A DNA stretch of 64,000 bases from assembly GCF_024699985.1 (NCBI RefSeq), contig NZ_JAJONA010000001.1, positions 3,106,501 through 3,170,500 on the forward strand, written 5' to 3'. The translations under genes and the position numbers were made by a program. The notes beneath the pieces were generated by a model that was not told where the DNA came from, ran no database searches, and saw only the letters and a program-made list of their open reading frames with translations. This DNA comes from Phenylobacterium sp. J367. Lineage in GTDB: Bacteria > Pseudomonadota > Alphaproteobacteria > Caulobacterales > Caulobacteraceae. Position 1 is the first letter of the stretch, and each line of letters opens with the position of its first letter. Positions 14,278-24,047 of this stretch are shown one piece after another.

Positions 14278-15597
14278 ATGCGTCCGTTCCTTCGCGTCCT
14301 CTTCCTGGCCGCGGGGCTGCTGACGGCTGCGCCCGCAGTGGCCGCGCCGCCGACGCCTGCCGAGGCGAAGATGATCGCCACGGTGAAGGCCGAGCATGAA
14401 CGGAACGTCGCGCTGCTGGAGCGGCTCGTGCGGGTCAACTCCGGGACGATGAACCTGAAGGGCGTCGAGGAGGTGGGCCGCATGCTGCGGCCCGAGTTCG
14501 AACAACTTGGCTTCGAGGTGCGCTGGATCCCGATGGCGGAGACCGGCCGCGCCGGCCACCTGATCGCCACCCACAAGGGCAACGGCCGCGGCAAGCGGAT
14601 GCTGCTGATCGGCCACCTGGACACGGTCTTCGAGCCCGACAGCCCGTTCCAGGGCTGGAAGCGCGACGGCGACACCGCCGAGGGGCCTGGCGTCGGCGAC
14701 ATGAAGGGCGGCGACGTGATCATCGTGGCGGCGCTTCGGGCCATGAAGGCCGCCGGCACGCTGAAGGACGCCGACATCACCGTCGTCCTGACCGGGGACG
14801 AGGAGAACGCCGGCAGCCCGATCTCGGTCTCCCGGCGCGACCTGATCGACGCCGCGCGGGCCAGCGACGTGGCGCTCGACTTCGAGGGACTGTCCCGGGA
14901 GAACGGCCGGGACATCGGCTCCATCGCGCGACGCTCGTCCAACTCATGGAAGATCCGGGTGAAGGCGAAGTCCGGCCACTCGTCCGGCGTCTGCACCGAG
15001 ACCATGGGCTGCGGGGCGAACTACGAGCTTGGCCGGATCATTGAGGCGTTCCGCAAGGAGCTGCCCGAGCCCAACGCCACGGTGAACGTGGGCATGATCG
15101 CCGGCGGCGCCGTGACGAAGGCCAGCGAGGGTGACAGCGGCGTCTCCGCCATCGGCAAGACCAACATCGTCTCCGGCGAGGCGATCGCGCTGGGCGACAT
15201 CCGCACCCTTTCCAACGAACAGGAGGCGCGGGTCCGGGCCAAGATGAAGGCCATCGTGGCCCGGCCGCTGCCGCACGCCGAGGCCACCCTGGGGTTCGAC
15301 GAGGGCGGCTATCCGCCCATGGCGCCCAGCGAGGGCAACAAGGCCCTCCTGCGCAAGCTCAACGAGGTCAACGCGACGCTCGGCCTGCCGGAGATGCCTC
15401 AGGGCGACCCGGCGCGGCGCGGGGCGGGGGACATCTCGTTCGTGGCGTTCATCGACGGCCTGGTGGGCCTGGGCATGGCCGGGGAGGGCAGCCACGCGCC
15501 GGGCGAGACAGCGGACCTGAAGAGCCTCGACATCCAGGCCCAGCGCGCGGCGCTGCTGATGACGCGGCTCTCCAAGGAGCCGCGCGGCAAGCGCTAG
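14278..15597 (+). CDS. Exported M20-family metallopeptidase (carboxypeptidase G2-like)
   Basis: 439 residues. A Sec signal peptide (residues 1-22, cut after AVAA) sends it to the periplasm. Zinc-site motifs of clan MH peptidases are in order: HLDTVF (about 112-117), GVGDMKGG with the bridging Asp (about 142) and TGDEENAG with the general-base Glu (about 178-179); a dimerisation domain follows (RVKAKSGHSSG), then the last metal His in GEGSHAPGE near the C-terminus. Family members release C-terminal glutamate from peptides or folates. CAGGAG before ATG 14278 is a good ribosome binding site. It is convergent with the porin gene. Confidence 0.88.
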   Translation: MRPFLRVLFLAAGLLTAAPAVAAPPTPAEAKMIATVKAEHERNVALLERLVRVNSGTMNLKGVEEVGRMLRPEFEQLGFEVRWIPMAETGRAGHLIATHKGNGRGKRMLLIGHLDTVFEPDSPFQGWKRDGDTAEGPGVGDMKGGDVIIVAALRAMKAAGTLKDADITVVLTGDEENAGSPISVSRRDLIDAARASDVALDFEGLSRENGRDIGSIARRSSNSWKIRVKAKSGHSSGVCTETMGCGANYELGRIIEAFRKELPEPNATVNVGMIAGGAVTKASEGDSGVSAIGKTNIVSGEAIALGDIRTLSNEQEARVRAKMKAIVARPLPHAEATLGFDEGGYPPMAPSEGNKALLRKLNEVNATLGLPEMPQGDPARRGAGDISFVAFIDGLVGLGMAGEGSHAPGETADLKSLDIQAQRAALLMTRLSKEPRGKR

Positions 15598-15609
15598 GCC
15601 GCCACGGCC

Positions 15610-17157
15610 TCAGAACGCGATGATGCCCTGAACCATCGGCACCCACGCGGACAGGCCCGCGGTATAGGGCGTGAAGACCCCGCCGTAGGGCGAGTTGACC
15701 ACCCGCATCAGTTCGGCTTGCAGCCACATGCGCTCGGTGGGGACGACGTACCATTTCAGGCCGACGGCCGCCTCCCAGGAGTCCCGGAACTCCCCGAACA
15801 CCCGCGAGCCGCGGCCATAGGCCATCAGCGTCTTCGGCATGATGAAGGCCGCCGCCGACAGCTCGAAGCCGTGGTCGAACATCTCCTGGATGGGGATGGG
15901 GCCGTCCGCCTTGAAGTCGTCCACCCAGCGGAAATAGTACTGCCCGTTGACCGACCACCCGGCCTTCTTCAGGCCCCCGTCGATCGCCCACATCCGGTAG
16001 GTGGCGTTGTCCACGGTCACCCCCGGCGCGAAGGCCCCGGTGGCGAAGGTCAGCACGCCGTCCGAATTGTGCATCGAGGTGTTCTCGGGGCTCGACTGGT
16101 CGAGGTCAGAGAAGCGGTCTTCCCGGGCCCAGGTGTACGACGTGCCCAGGCGGATGCGGAGGTCCGGTGTGGCGTAGTAGTCATCGTACATGTTGCGGGA
16201 CTTGCCGGGCGGGCCGTAATCGCCGAGCGGCTCCCACCAAAGGCTGCCGGCCGCCATCAGGTTCTCGTCGATCTTCGCCGCCGAGATGTTGAGCGTGTTC
16301 AGCCCGTTGCCGATGAAAGCCAGGTAGTGGAGGTCGTGGGGCAGATCGCCCTTGGCCCAGATCCCCTGGGTAAAGCCCGGCCGGAAGAAGTTGTCGGCCA
16401 TCGTCCGGTCGGTGGACTGGAAGAACGGGAAGGTGTCCACCAGCGACCGGCTGCCGGGCACGCCGGTATAGCCGCCGGTCAGGGTGAAGGCGTCGCTGAA
16501 CTTCCAGCCGATGGTGCCGGCGATGACGATGGAGTTCGACCCCGCCGACGTCCACACCGTGGTGCTGTAGCGCAGCCTGGGATCGAAGATGTAGCCGCCC
16601 AGGATAAACATGGTGCGGTTGACGGTGATGTCGTTGCGCAGGTTGACCGCGCGCTCGGCGCCGAGGTGGTCGGTGAAGGTCTCGTCGCCCGAGGTGGTGT
16701 TGAGGTACCGGACCTGGCTGTTGATGTTGTACTTCAACAGGAACGGGACCTGGGCGTCGCCGGCGGTCTGCCAGATGACGATGCCGTCCTGGTAGCGGTC
16801 GGCCAAGTGCTGGGCGACCGAGCTGTCGGGCGGCGGCGCCACGGGCGCGGTGGCGACCACCAGCGGCGGCGCCGGCGCCTCCGGGGGCGGCGCGGTGGGC
16901 ACGGGCTGAGCGGCCATCTGCTGCTGCAGCCGCTCGAGGCTCTCGGTCAGCGCCTTCTGCTGGTCCTGCATGGCGCGGAGCTGCGCCTGCAGGGCCGTCA
17001 CCTGGGCCTGCAGCTCGGCGGGCGTGGCTGGCGCAGGCTGGGCGTGGGCGCCGGTCGCCAGCAGCGTGCCGAACGCGCCGAGCGTGAGGCCGAGCCCGGG
17101 GCGCGCGCGACGGCGGTCGCGCGTGCCGGGCCTGAGCTGTTCGCCGGTCCGCGACAC
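15610..17157 (-). CDS. Outer-membrane porin, OprO/OprP-like
   Basis: 515 residues. A signal peptide (cut after TGAHA, about residue 39) is followed by a coiled-coil stretch of Gln/Leu heptads (about 47-85), a Pro/Ala linker and a beta barrel that ends in the OmpA/porin-type terminal Phe (VQGIIAF). Alternating patterns such as [20 protein letters not shown] and AVGLKWYVV fit a 16-18 strand barrel of the phosphate-selective porin family, with an N-terminal trimerisation coil. It begins 10 nt after the stop of the serine dehydratase gene, so they share a transcript; the linked substrate is therefore unclear, and anion transport is only the family default. Confidence 0.8.
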   Translation of the reverse strand: MSRTGEQLRPGTRDRRRARPGLGLTLGAFGTLLATGAHAQPAPATPAELQAQVTALQAQLRAMQDQQKALTESLERLQQQMAAQPVPTAPPPEAPAPPLVVATAPVAPPPDSSVAQHLADRYQDGIVIWQTAGDAQVPFLLKYNINSQVRYLNTTSGDETFTDHLGAERAVNLRNDITVNRTMFILGGYIFDPRLRYSTTVWTSAGSNSIVIAGTIGWKFSDAFTLTGGYTGVPGSRSLVDTFPFFQSTDRTMADNFFRPGFTQGIWAKGDLPHDLHYLAFIGNGLNTLNISAAKIDENLMAAGSLWWEPLGDYGPPGKSRNMYDDYYATPDLRIRLGTSYTWAREDRFSDLDQSSPENTSMHNSDGVLTFATGAFAPGVTVDNATYRMWAIDGGLKKAGWSVNGQYYFRWVDDFKADGPIPIQEMFDHGFELSAAAFIMPKTLMAYGRGSRVFGEFRDSWEAAVGLKWYVVPTERMWLQAELMRVVNSPYGGVFTPYTAGLSAWVPMVQGIIAF

Positions 17158-17167
17158 CGGCGAGGCC

Positions 17168-18772
17168 TCAGCAGAGCGTCAGGGAGACGGCCAGGCCGCC
17201 TTCCGACGTCTCCTTGTACTTGGAGTTCATCTCCTTGGCGGTGAGCGCCAGGGCGTCCACCGTCGAGTCGAAGTCCACCCGCCGGTTCAGCGGGACCTCG
17301 TTCTTGGCGATCAGGTAGCCGGTCCAGGCCTTGACCGCCCCGAAGGCGCAGCGCTCGATGCAGGGGATCTGCACGAAGCCGGCGACTGGATCGCAAGTCA
17401 TGCCGAGGTGGTGCTCCAGGGCGCCCTCCGCCGCATTGGCCGCGACCTGCGGGCTGTCGCCATAGGCCTGGGCGATGGCCGCCGCGCCCATGGCGGAGGC
17501 CACGCCGATCTCCGCCTGGCAGCCGCCCTCGGCGGCCGACAGCGTGGCGTTGTGCTTGCAGAGATAGCCGACGATCGCTCCGGCCAGCAGGGCGTCGCGG
17601 AGCTTGTCCTTCGACATCTTCGCGCCCTCTGGGCCGAGGGAGTAGATCACCGCCGGCAGGACGCCGGCCGAGCCGCCGGTCGGCGCCGTGATCACCAGGT
17701 GGCCGCGGGCGTTCTCCTCCGAGCCGGCCAGGGCGTAGGCGGAGACCAGGCCGATGGCGCGCCGCGCCGTGCCTTCCTGCTTCTGGGCGTTCTCATAGAC
17801 ATCGTGCGCCTTGGTCTTGAGCTTGATCGGTCCCGGCAGGGTGGAGGTCGGCGCGCCGAGTCCGGTCTTCACCGTCGCGTCCATGGCGCCCAGGATCTTG
17901 TCGAGGAAGGCGTCGATCTCGGCATCGGTCTTGCCGGAGATCGCCGTCTCGTTGGCGCGGGCGAACTGGGCGAGGGAGAGGTTGTCCTTCTTGCAGTACT
18001 CGATGACCTGGCTGATCCGCTCGTAGGGATATTTGGGCGGGTTCTTCTTCGGCGGCTGGTAGCCCTTCCACTCGATGAAGCCGCCGCCGACCGAATAGTA
18101 CTCCTGCTCCAGCAGCACCTTGTCGCCGGCCATCAGCTTGCAGGTCATGGTGTTGGCGTGCGGGAAGTCGCCCTTCGGCGCGTCGTAGATGATGTCCTTC
18201 AGGGAGACCGGGATCTCCTTATTGCCCACCTTCACCTTGAAGGTCTGGTTCGGGTTGGCCGCCAGCCCGTCGAGGAAGGCGGGGTCGGTCGTCGCCGGCT
18301 CCATGCCGATCAGGCCGGCCAGGCACGCACGCTCGGTGCCGTGACCCTTGCCCGTGGCGCTGAGGCTGCCGAACAGGTGGACTTTCAGGTTGTCGGCCTG
18401 GTTCTGCTGCTCGGCCGGCAGCTTGGCGGCCCGCTGGTAGAAGTCGTAGGTGATCCGCATCGGCCCGATGGTGTGGGACGAGGAGGGGCCGGGGCCGACC
18501 TTGTAGAACTCGTCGATCAGGGTCATCACCGGACCCTTGGACTTCTTCACCACGTCGAGGCTGGGGTCGAGCTTCGTCAGACCCGCGTTGCCGCCGGGCG
18601 CGGGCGTCGAGATCTGGGACACGTCCCGGGGCGCACAGCCGGTCAGCGCGCCGATGGCCACCGCCATGGCGCTGCGCACCATGAAGGCTCGGCGGTCGGA
18701 TCCCGGCGGCGGCTCGCGGTCGTCGAGCTCCGGAACCGTCACGACGTCGACGTCTTCGATCATCCTATCCAT
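17168..18772 (-). CDS. sdaA: L-serine dehydratase with a Tat-type signal
   Basis: About 534 residues, a type II [4Fe-4S] L-serine ammonia-lyase converting L-serine to pyruvate and ammonia. The beta domain shows [15 protein letters not shown]; the alpha domain shows [12 protein letters not shown] and the cluster cysteines in [21 protein letters not shown] and [11 protein letters not shown]. Unusually, residues about 27-50 read [22 protein letters not shown]: twin arginines, a hydrophobic stretch and a lipobox-like cysteine, which would export a folded, cluster-loaded enzyme by the Tat route. ATG 18772 follows GGGGTGAG. An upstream in-frame extension to 18907 lacks a ribosome binding site. The porin gene follows 10 nt later. 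The export reading is an inference from the signal alone. Confidence 0.82.
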   Translation of the reverse strand: MDRMIEDVDVVTVPELDDREPPPGSDRRAFMVRSAMAVAIGALTGCAPRDVSQISTPAPGGNAGLTKLDPSLDVVKKSKGPVMTLIDEFYKVGPGPSSSHTIGPMRITYDFYQRAAKLPAEQQNQADNLKVHLFGSLSATGKGHGTERACLAGLIGMEPATTDPAFLDGLAANPNQTFKVKVGNKEIPVSLKDIIYDAPKGDFPHANTMTCKLMAGDKVLLEQEYYSVGGGFIEWKGYQPPKKNPPKYPYERISQVIEYCKKDNLSLAQFARANETAISGKTDAEIDAFLDKILGAMDATVKTGLGAPTSTLPGPIKLKTKAHDVYENAQKQEGTARRAIGLVSAYALAGSEENARGHLVITAPTGGSAGVLPAVIYSLGPEGAKMSKDKLRDALLAGAIVGYLCKHNATLSAAEGGCQAEIGVASAMGAAAIAQAYGDSPQVAANAAEGALEHHLGMTCDPVAGFVQIPCIERCAFGAVKAWTGYLIAKNEVPLNRRVDFDSTVDALALTAKEMNSKYKETSEGGLAVSLTLC

Positions 18773-18956
18773 GGTTCTCACCCCACCTTTACGGGGAAGG
18801 CGCGCCGGCCTTCCGCGTCCCGAGGCTATGGGGCCATGGCGTGTCGGCGGCTGCCGCCGCCACGCCCCTTGGAACCAAGTATTCAGAAGAGGGTCGCGGG
18901 CGGGCATCGGGTGAAGACCCGAGGCCAGCGGGGGGTGCTTCCCGGGTCGAGTGAGC

Positions 18957-20606
18957 CTAAACCGGCTGGCCCAGGGCCTTGAGCGCGCGGTCCTTCACGC
19001 CCTTGTAGTCGACCTTGCCGTTCGGAGCCCGGCCGATGGTCTCGACGAGCACCAGTTCGCGCGGCACCTTGTAGCCGGCCAGTTGCGACCGGACGTGGTC
19101 GGACAGCTCCTGCAGGCCGGGGACGGCCGCGCCCTCGGGCTCGACCACGGCGCAGATCCGCTCGCCGAAGCGGGGGTCCGCGACGCCCACCACGACGGCG
19201 TCGCGGACGTCGGGATGGGTCTTCAGCGCCTCCTCGACCTCCTCGGGGAAGACCTTCTCGCCGCCGGTGTTGATGCAGACCGAGCCCCGGCCGAGCAGCT
19301 TCAGGGAGCCGTCGGCGTTCACCTCGGCCCAGTCGCCGGGCACGCTCCAGCGCTGCCCTTCGATCTCCCGGAAGGTCTTCGCCGACTTCTCGGGGTCCTT
19401 GTAGTAGCCGGCCGGCAGGAAGCCCGTGACCGCCACCATGCCGCGCTCGCCGGAGCCGGCCTCCACGCGGCGCCCCTCCTCGGTGAACACCGCGCAGTTG
19501 GGGCCCAGCATGAAGGCCGCCGTCTGGGCCTCCATGCCCGGCGCGGAGGCCGACGCCCCCAGGCCGACGGCCTCGGACGAGCCCAGGCTGTCGTAGATGA
19601 TGGCGTTGGTGACGTGGCTGAGCAGGCCGCGCTTGTTCTCCTGGCTCCACATGGAGCCCGACGAGCTCATTGCGCGGATGTTGGAGAGGTCCCAGCGGCC
19701 GGGATTGGCCTCCAGCGCCTCCAGCATCGGGGTGGAGAAGGCGAGGCCCACCAGGACGATGGCGGTCGCCTTCAGCCGCTCGGCCTCGTTCCACAGCTCC
19801 ACGGCGTCGAACTTGCGCGAGGGCAGGGTGGCCACCGCGCCCCCCTGGTTGAGGGCGATGAAGGCGGAGAACTGGCCCGTGCCGTGCATCAGGGGGCAGG
19901 CGACCAGGCTGACCGGGAAGAGGTGGTCCGGCGCCGTGATCCGGCCGATCAGCTCCTCCACCGAGACGCAGGGCAGGAGGCCGAGCGCCGCGTTGCCGCC
20001 GGCGCCGATGACGTTGAAGAGGTCGTCCTGGCGCCACATCACGCCCTTGGGCATGCCGGTGGTGCCGCCGGTGTAGAGCAGCAGGAGGTCGTCGACGCTG
20101 CGGCCCCAGGGCGCCTTCACTGGCCGCTGGGCGGGGACCTTGCCGACGATGGCCTCATAGTCGGCCGCCCAATCCGGCGCCGCATGGCCCGGCTCGGCGA
20201 CCGCGATCCAGCGCTTCACCTTGGGCAGCCGCGGCCGGACGCTCTCCAGGACCTCGGCGAAGCCGGCATGGAAGACGATCGCCTCGGCGTCGGCGTTGTC
20301 GAAGAGGTAGACCAGCTCCTCGGGGCCGTAGCGGTAGTTGGTGTTCACCGGGGCGAAGCCGCCCTTGAAGGCCGCGAAATAGGTCTCGAGGTACTCCGGG
20401 CCGTTGAACAGGAAGGCGGCGACCTTGGCCTGTCGGCCCAGGCCCGCGGCGATCAGGTCGGCGGCCAGCGCGTCGGCGCGGGCGTCGAAGTCGGCCCAGG
20501 TGAGGACGCGGGGGCCCTGGATCTGCGCCGGCCGGTCCGGCTGGGCCGCGGCGATGGCTTCCCAGACGTCGGCGAAGGTCCACGCTGTCACCGCCGCTTC
20601 TCCCAT
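18957..20606 (-). CDS. Acyl-CoA synthetase (AMP-binding)
   Basis: About 549 residues of the ANL superfamily, activating a carboxylic acid with ATP and CoA. LLYTGGTTGMPKGVMW (about residues 172-187) is the P-loop-like AMP-binding motif, IYDSLGSSEAVGLG is the A5 region, and the C-terminal lid has the catalytic Lys in RAPNGKVDYKGVKD. There is no signal peptide. ATG 20606 is preferred to one 51 nt upstream because homology-like sequence begins there, but the ribosome binding site is weak. It lies next to an enoyl-CoA hydratase and an Lrp regulator, which suggests fatty- or aromatic-acid catabolism; the substrate is not deducible. Confidence 0.87.
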   Translation of the reverse strand: MGEAAVTAWTFADVWEAIAAAQPDRPAQIQGPRVLTWADFDARADALAADLIAAGLGRQAKVAAFLFNGPEYLETYFAAFKGGFAPVNTNYRYGPEELVYLFDNADAEAIVFHAGFAEVLESVRPRLPKVKRWIAVAEPGHAAPDWAADYEAIVGKVPAQRPVKAPWGRSVDDLLLLYTGGTTGMPKGVMWRQDDLFNVIGAGGNAALGLLPCVSVEELIGRITAPDHLFPVSLVACPLMHGTGQFSAFIALNQGGAVATLPSRKFDAVELWNEAERLKATAIVLVGLAFSTPMLEALEANPGRWDLSNIRAMSSSGSMWSQENKRGLLSHVTNAIIYDSLGSSEAVGLGASASAPGMEAQTAAFMLGPNCAVFTEEGRRVEAGSGERGMVAVTGFLPAGYYKDPEKSAKTFREIEGQRWSVPGDWAEVNADGSLKLLGRGSVCINTGGEKVFPEEVEEALKTHPDVRDAVVVGVADPRFGERICAVVEPEGAAVPGLQELSDHVRSQLAGYKVPRELVLVETIGRAPNGKVDYKGVKDRALKALGQPV

Positions 20607-20673
20607 GTGCTTGTCGTTGTTCTGGGAAGTTGGCGGCTTGCCGTGACGGTATGTCAACGCCGCGGAGGCGGGG

Positions 20674-21136
20674 TCAGACGGGGAGCGCCGTCGTCGACTT
20701 GATCTGCTCCATGGCGAAGGCCGAGCTGACGTCGGCCAGGGGCACGCGGGCGATCAGCTTGCGATAGAAGGCGTCGTAGGCGGCGATGTCCTTCACGCGC
20801 ACCTTCAGGGAGGTAATCGGTGTCGCCGGAGAGCCGATAGAACTCCACCACCTCCGGCATGGACGAGGCCGCGTCGGCGAACAGGTCGAGCCACTCCTGG
20901 TCGTGGCGGTTCGTGCGGACCGAGACGAAGACCGCCAGGCCGAGGCCGAGCTTGTCCGGATCCAGCAGGGCGACGCGGCCGGTGATGATCCCGGCGTCGG
21001 TCAGCCGCTTCACCCGCTTCCAGCATGGCGTCTGGGAGAGGCCGGCCCGCTCCGCCAGCTCGGCGATGGGCGTGGTGGCGTCGGCCTGCAGCTCGCGCAG
21101 GATGCGCCGGTCGATGGCGTCGAGAACAAAGTCCAT
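20674..21136 (-). CDS. Lrp/AsnC-family regulator
   Basis: About 153 residues. The N-terminal winged helix is intact (DAIDRRILREL, TPIAELAERAGLSQTPCWKR, RLTDAGII), followed by the RAM ligand-binding domain (FYRLSGDTDYLLKVRVKDI after frame repair). An extra C near 20811 shifts the frame in the middle of the RAM domain; the repaired protein ends AMEQIKSTTALPV. ATG 21136 sits 3 nt after AGGTGAG. An AGAATTCT palindrome (21160-21167) 24 nt upstream of the start may be its own operator. It overlaps nothing and faces away from the DUF6356 gene. Confidence 0.85.
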
Positions 21137-21159
21137 CTTGCTCACCTAGAAAGGAGAAC

Positions 21160-21167
21160 AGAATTCT
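21160..21167. promoter_or_regulatory. Palindrome in the Lrp leader, possible autoregulatory site
   Basis: AGAATTCT, an 8-bp perfect palindrome within a locally AT-rich stretch of the 122-bp divergent interval between the Lrp gene and the DUF6356 gene. Lrp/AsnC proteins usually bind AT-rich palindromes near their own promoter. The support is position and symmetry only. Confidence 0.25.
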
Positions 21168-21258
21168 ACAGTGGGCGTCTGAGATAGCGGAAGCAGATAA
21201 TGATCTCCTCACCGCTCGGCGGCATGATTCCCGGGCTGACCGATTCCTGAGGGGCCAG

Positions 21259-21504
21259 ATGCTCGACCGCTTCACCGACCACCCGACCGCCGTGGGCGAA
21301 ACCTACACGGAGCACGCCGTGCACGCGGGCGGCTTCGGGCTGGAGCTCGTGACGGCGGGCCTGGCCTGCCTGACGCACGCGATCTTCCCCTGGATGTTCG
21401 AGGACTACGCCAGCCGCAAGGTGAAGGCGCTGCACGCCCGGATGTCGAGCCGCCGTGCGCCGCTCGACCTCACCGGCTGGGTCGGCGACGGCCTGGGCGT
21501 CTAG
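21259..21504 (+). CDS. DUF6356 family protein
   Basis: 81 residues, beginning MLDRFTDHPTAVGETYTEHA. The conserved FT-HP-x-VGE-x-Y-x-EH start, a hydrophobic central stretch (ELVTAGLACLTHAIFPWMF, about residues 31-49, a likely membrane-embedded helix) and a basic tail (VKALHARMSSRR) fit the DUF6356 family, whose function is unknown. ATG 21259 follows GAGGGGCC. Its stop overlaps the stop of the convergent enoyl-CoA hydratase gene by 4 nt. Confidence 0.75.
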   Translation: MLDRFTDHPTAVGETYTEHAVHAGGFGLELVTAGLACLTHAIFPWMFEDYASRKVKALHARMSSRRAPLDLTGWVGDGLGV

Positions 21505-22337
21505 CCTCGCTTCGGAAGCGCGATGCCGCTCGGGTCCACGGGGCGACCGTGGACCTGCATGTTGTGGCTGTGGGCGAGCTGGTGGAGCGCGAACGCCGTG
21601 CCCATGGCGCCGACGCGCCCTTGCGCGTCCTCCGCGGCGTTCACCGCCTCCTTGGCGAGCTTCAGCGCGAACATCGGCTTCGTGGCGATCCGTTTCGCGA
21701 GGTCCAGCACGCGGTCCTGAAGCTCCTCCGCGGGGACCACCTGATTGACCATGCCGAGCGCCCTGGCCTCGTGCGCGGTCAGCCAGTCGGCGGTGAACAG
21801 GAGCTCCTTGGCCTTCCGGGGCCCGACCTCCCAGGGATGGGCGAAGTACTCCACGCCGCCCACGCCCAGGCCTACGGTGTTGTCGCAGAAGAGCGCGTCC
21901 TCGGCGGCGACGATCAGGTCGCAGGGCCAGGCCAGCATCAGCCCGCCCGAGATGCACTTGCCCTGCACCGCGGCGATGGTCGGCTTGGGGATGTTGCGCC
22001 AGCGCTCGGAGAGGCCGAGGTAGATCTCCTTCTCACGGGCCATGCGGCCCTCCGCACCCGCGCAGCCGAAGCCGCACCAGGTCCCCACCGGCTCGAAGGG
22101 CGCCATCTGCTCGGCGATCTCGCCGCCTTCCCGGAGGTCGTGGCCCGAGGAGAAGTGCGGGCCCACGGCGGCCAGGATGATCACCTTGGTGGCGTCGTCG
22201 CGCGCCGCACGGTCGAAGGCGTCGTTCAGCGCGTAGAGCAGGCCGGTGTCCTGGGCGTTGCGCGCCTCCGGGCGGTTCAGGACGATCCGGGCGACGTGCT
22301 CGGCGGGCGTCTCGTAGGCGACGGGCGTCTCTGGCAT
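21501..22337 (-). CDS. Enoyl-CoA hydratase/isomerase family protein
   Basis: 278 residues of the crotonase fold. The oxyanion-hole segments are GPHFSSGHDL (about residues 55-64) and KCISGGLMLAWPCDLIVAAE (about 118-137). The usual catalytic Glu pair is not obvious: the second site reads NTVGLGVGGVEY, so it may catalyse another crotonase reaction. ATG 22337 is preceded by GGAGGAG. The insertion around MAREKEIYLGLSERW is longer than in typical hydratases. It lies 50 nt downstream of nothing on its strand (the MFS gene stops at 22387), so it may be read through from the exporter transcript. Confidence 0.83.
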   Translation of the reverse strand: MPETPVAYETPAEHVARIVLNRPEARNAQDTGLLYALNDAFDRAARDDATKVIILAAVGPHFSSGHDLREGGEIAEQMAPFEPVGTWCGFGCAGAEGRMAREKEIYLGLSERWRNIPKPTIAAVQGKCISGGLMLAWPCDLIVAAEDALFCDNTVGLGVGGVEYFAHPWEVGPRKAKELLFTADWLTAHEARALGMVNQVVPAEELQDRVLDLAKRIATKPMFALKLAKEAVNAAEDAQGRVGAMGTAFALHQLAHSHNMQVHGRPVDPSGIALPKRG

Positions 22338-22386
22338 GGCGGCTCCTCCGCCTGCGACTAGAGCGCGGCGGCGGGACGCTGTCACC

Positions 22387-23895
22387 TCAGTGTCCGGCGG
22401 CCTCGGGCGGCGGGGTCTGGGGCGCCGGCTTGGCGAAGGGCACGATCAGCAGGGCCGCCAGGAACAGCCAGGCCATCAGGCGGAAGGTGTCCTCGAAGGC
22501 CAGCGTTGCGGCCTGGCGGCCGACGACATGGCCCATCTGCGCCTGGGCGATCGCCAGCGCGCGGGAGGCGTCGGGCGTCCAGGCGAGCGCGTTCTGGGTC
22601 AGGCCCTGGACCATGGCGGCGGCCTTGTCCGGCGCCTCGCCGAGCGCGGACGAGAGCGCCAGGGTGTGGGCGCGGGTGAAGTCCTGCAGCCAGGTGTTCA
22701 CCACCGCGATGCCGATCGCCCCGCCGAGGTTCCGCATCAGGTTGAACAGGCCCGAGGCGTACCGCAGCTCGGACGGCGCGACCCCGTTCAGCGCCATGCC
22801 GACCGCCGGCACGATGCACAGGAGGATGGCCAGGCCGCGGATCACCTGCGGCCAGAACAGCTCGGCGAAGCCCCACTCGGCGGTGATGCCCGAGAACATC
22901 CAGAGCGCCAGGGCGAAACCGGCGAAGCCCACCGCGATCACATAGCGGCCGTCCACCCGGGTGGAGAGCCGGGCGGCGATCGGCGCGGTGATGGTCATGG
23001 CGAGGCCCGTGACGAAGACGGTCACCCCGATCTGCAGGCTGGTGTAGTCGCGCACACGGCCGAGGAAGACCGGCGTCAGATAGGTGGCGGCGTAGAGGCC
23101 GAAGCCGATCACCAGGTTCAGCACGCAGGCCATGACGAAGGTCGGACGCCGGAACGGCGTCAGCTTCAGCACCGGCATGGACGAGAAGAAGGTCCGCTCG
23201 AAGAAGACCACCGCCGCGACGAACGACAGCCAGCCGGCCACGGCGACCCGCTCGTCCAGGAACCACTCGTGGCGCGGGCCTTCCTCGAGCACGTACTGCA
23301 GCCCGCCCAGGAAGACCGCGAGCGAGGCCACGTGCAGCCAGTCGATCCGGCGCAGCATGGACGGGTTGGCGTCGTCCACCTTGCCGAGGAAAGGCAGGGC
23401 GAGGGTGACGGCGATGCCCGGGACGATGTTCATGAAGAACAGCCAGCGCCAGTCGGCGACCTCCGTGACCCAGCCGCCGACGCTTGGGCCGAGGGTGGGG
23501 GCGAGCGTCGAGACCATGCCGAGGATCGCCGGGATCATCGCCCGTTTCGGCCCCTCGAACATGGCGAAGCCGGTGGCGAACACCGTGGGCACCATGGCGC
23601 CGCCGGTGAAGCCCTGGATGACCCGGAAGAAGATCATCGACTCGATGTCCCAGGCCAGGCCGCACAGCAGGCTGGAGAGGGTGAAGAGCCCGGCGGAGAG
23701 CGTGAACAGCCAGCGGGTGGAGATCGCCTGGGAGAGGAAGGCGGCCAGCGGGATCATCACGATCTCGGCCATCAGGTAGGCGGTCTGCACCCAGGCGATC
23801 TCGTCGGGCCCGGCGTTCAGACCGGCCTGGATGGAGTTCAGGCTGCCGGCGACGATCTGGATGTCGAGCAACGCCATGAACTGGCCGAAGGCCAT
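22387..23895 (-). CDS. EmrB/QacA-type MFS drug exporter (14 TM)
   Basis: At least 502 residues with about 14 hydrophobic helices: the DHA2 family of proton-driven exporters. FMALLDIQIVAGSLNSIQ near the start is the DHA2 motif D1 region (LDxTIVNVALP variant), and GGWVTEVADWRWLFFMNI is motif C/G-like. The true start is uncertain: the frame stays open upstream and encodes a sensible N-terminus (PALPEGRKLLIFGL in part) but has no ATG/GTG/TTG, so ATG 23895 is the minimum. It is divergent from a TetR gene, with the partner membrane-fusion protein in that operon; together they would form an EmrAB-like tripartite pump. Confidence 0.85.
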   Translation of the reverse strand: MAFGQFMALLDIQIVAGSLNSIQAGLNAGPDEIAWVQTAYLMAEIVMIPLAAFLSQAISTRWLFTLSAGLFTLSSLLCGLAWDIESMIFFRVIQGFTGGAMVPTVFATGFAMFEGPKRAMIPAILGMVSTLAPTLGPSVGGWVTEVADWRWLFFMNIVPGIAVTLALPFLGKVDDANPSMLRRIDWLHVASLAVFLGGLQYVLEEGPRHEWFLDERVAVAGWLSFVAAVVFFERTFFSSMPVLKLTPFRRPTFVMACVLNLVIGFGLYAATYLTPVFLGRVRDYTSLQIGVTVFVTGLAMTITAPIAARLSTRVDGRYVIAVGFAGFALALWMFSGITAEWGFAELFWPQVIRGLAILLCIVPAVGMALNGVAPSELRYASGLFNLMRNLGGAIGIAVVNTWLQDFTRAHTLALSSALGEAPDKAAAMVQGLTQNALAWTPDASRALAIAQAQMGHVVGRQAATLAFEDTFRLMAWLFLAALLIVPFAKPAPQTPPPEAAGH

Positions 23896-24017
23896 GAGGC
23901 CGAAGATGAGAAGCTTGCGGCCTTCCGGCAGGGCGGCCGGCGAGGCGGGCGCGCCGCGGCGGCGGGGAACGATGCTGCAGTCAAGGTCCGCCCCTTGTGT
24001 CGGCCAGGTCGTAGGAT

Positions 24018-24030
24018 TATGTACGTCATA
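24018..24030. promoter_or_regulatory. Inverted repeat TATG-N5-CATA, likely TetR operator
   Basis: TATGTACGTCATA, a perfect 4-bp inverted repeat around a 5-bp centre, sits between the divergent exporter and TetR genes and touches the TATAAA that could be the -10 of the TetR promoter (24030-24035). Binding there would repress tetR and, 120 nt away, the exporter. The site is short; symmetry and position are the only support. Confidence 0.45.
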
Positions 24031-24047
24031 TAAAGCGGAGCCGCGGC

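Noticed and set aside
18773..18907. N-terminal extension of the serine dehydratase
   Set aside because: No ribosome binding site, Arg/Pro-rich, and the start at 18772 has GGGGTGAG in front.
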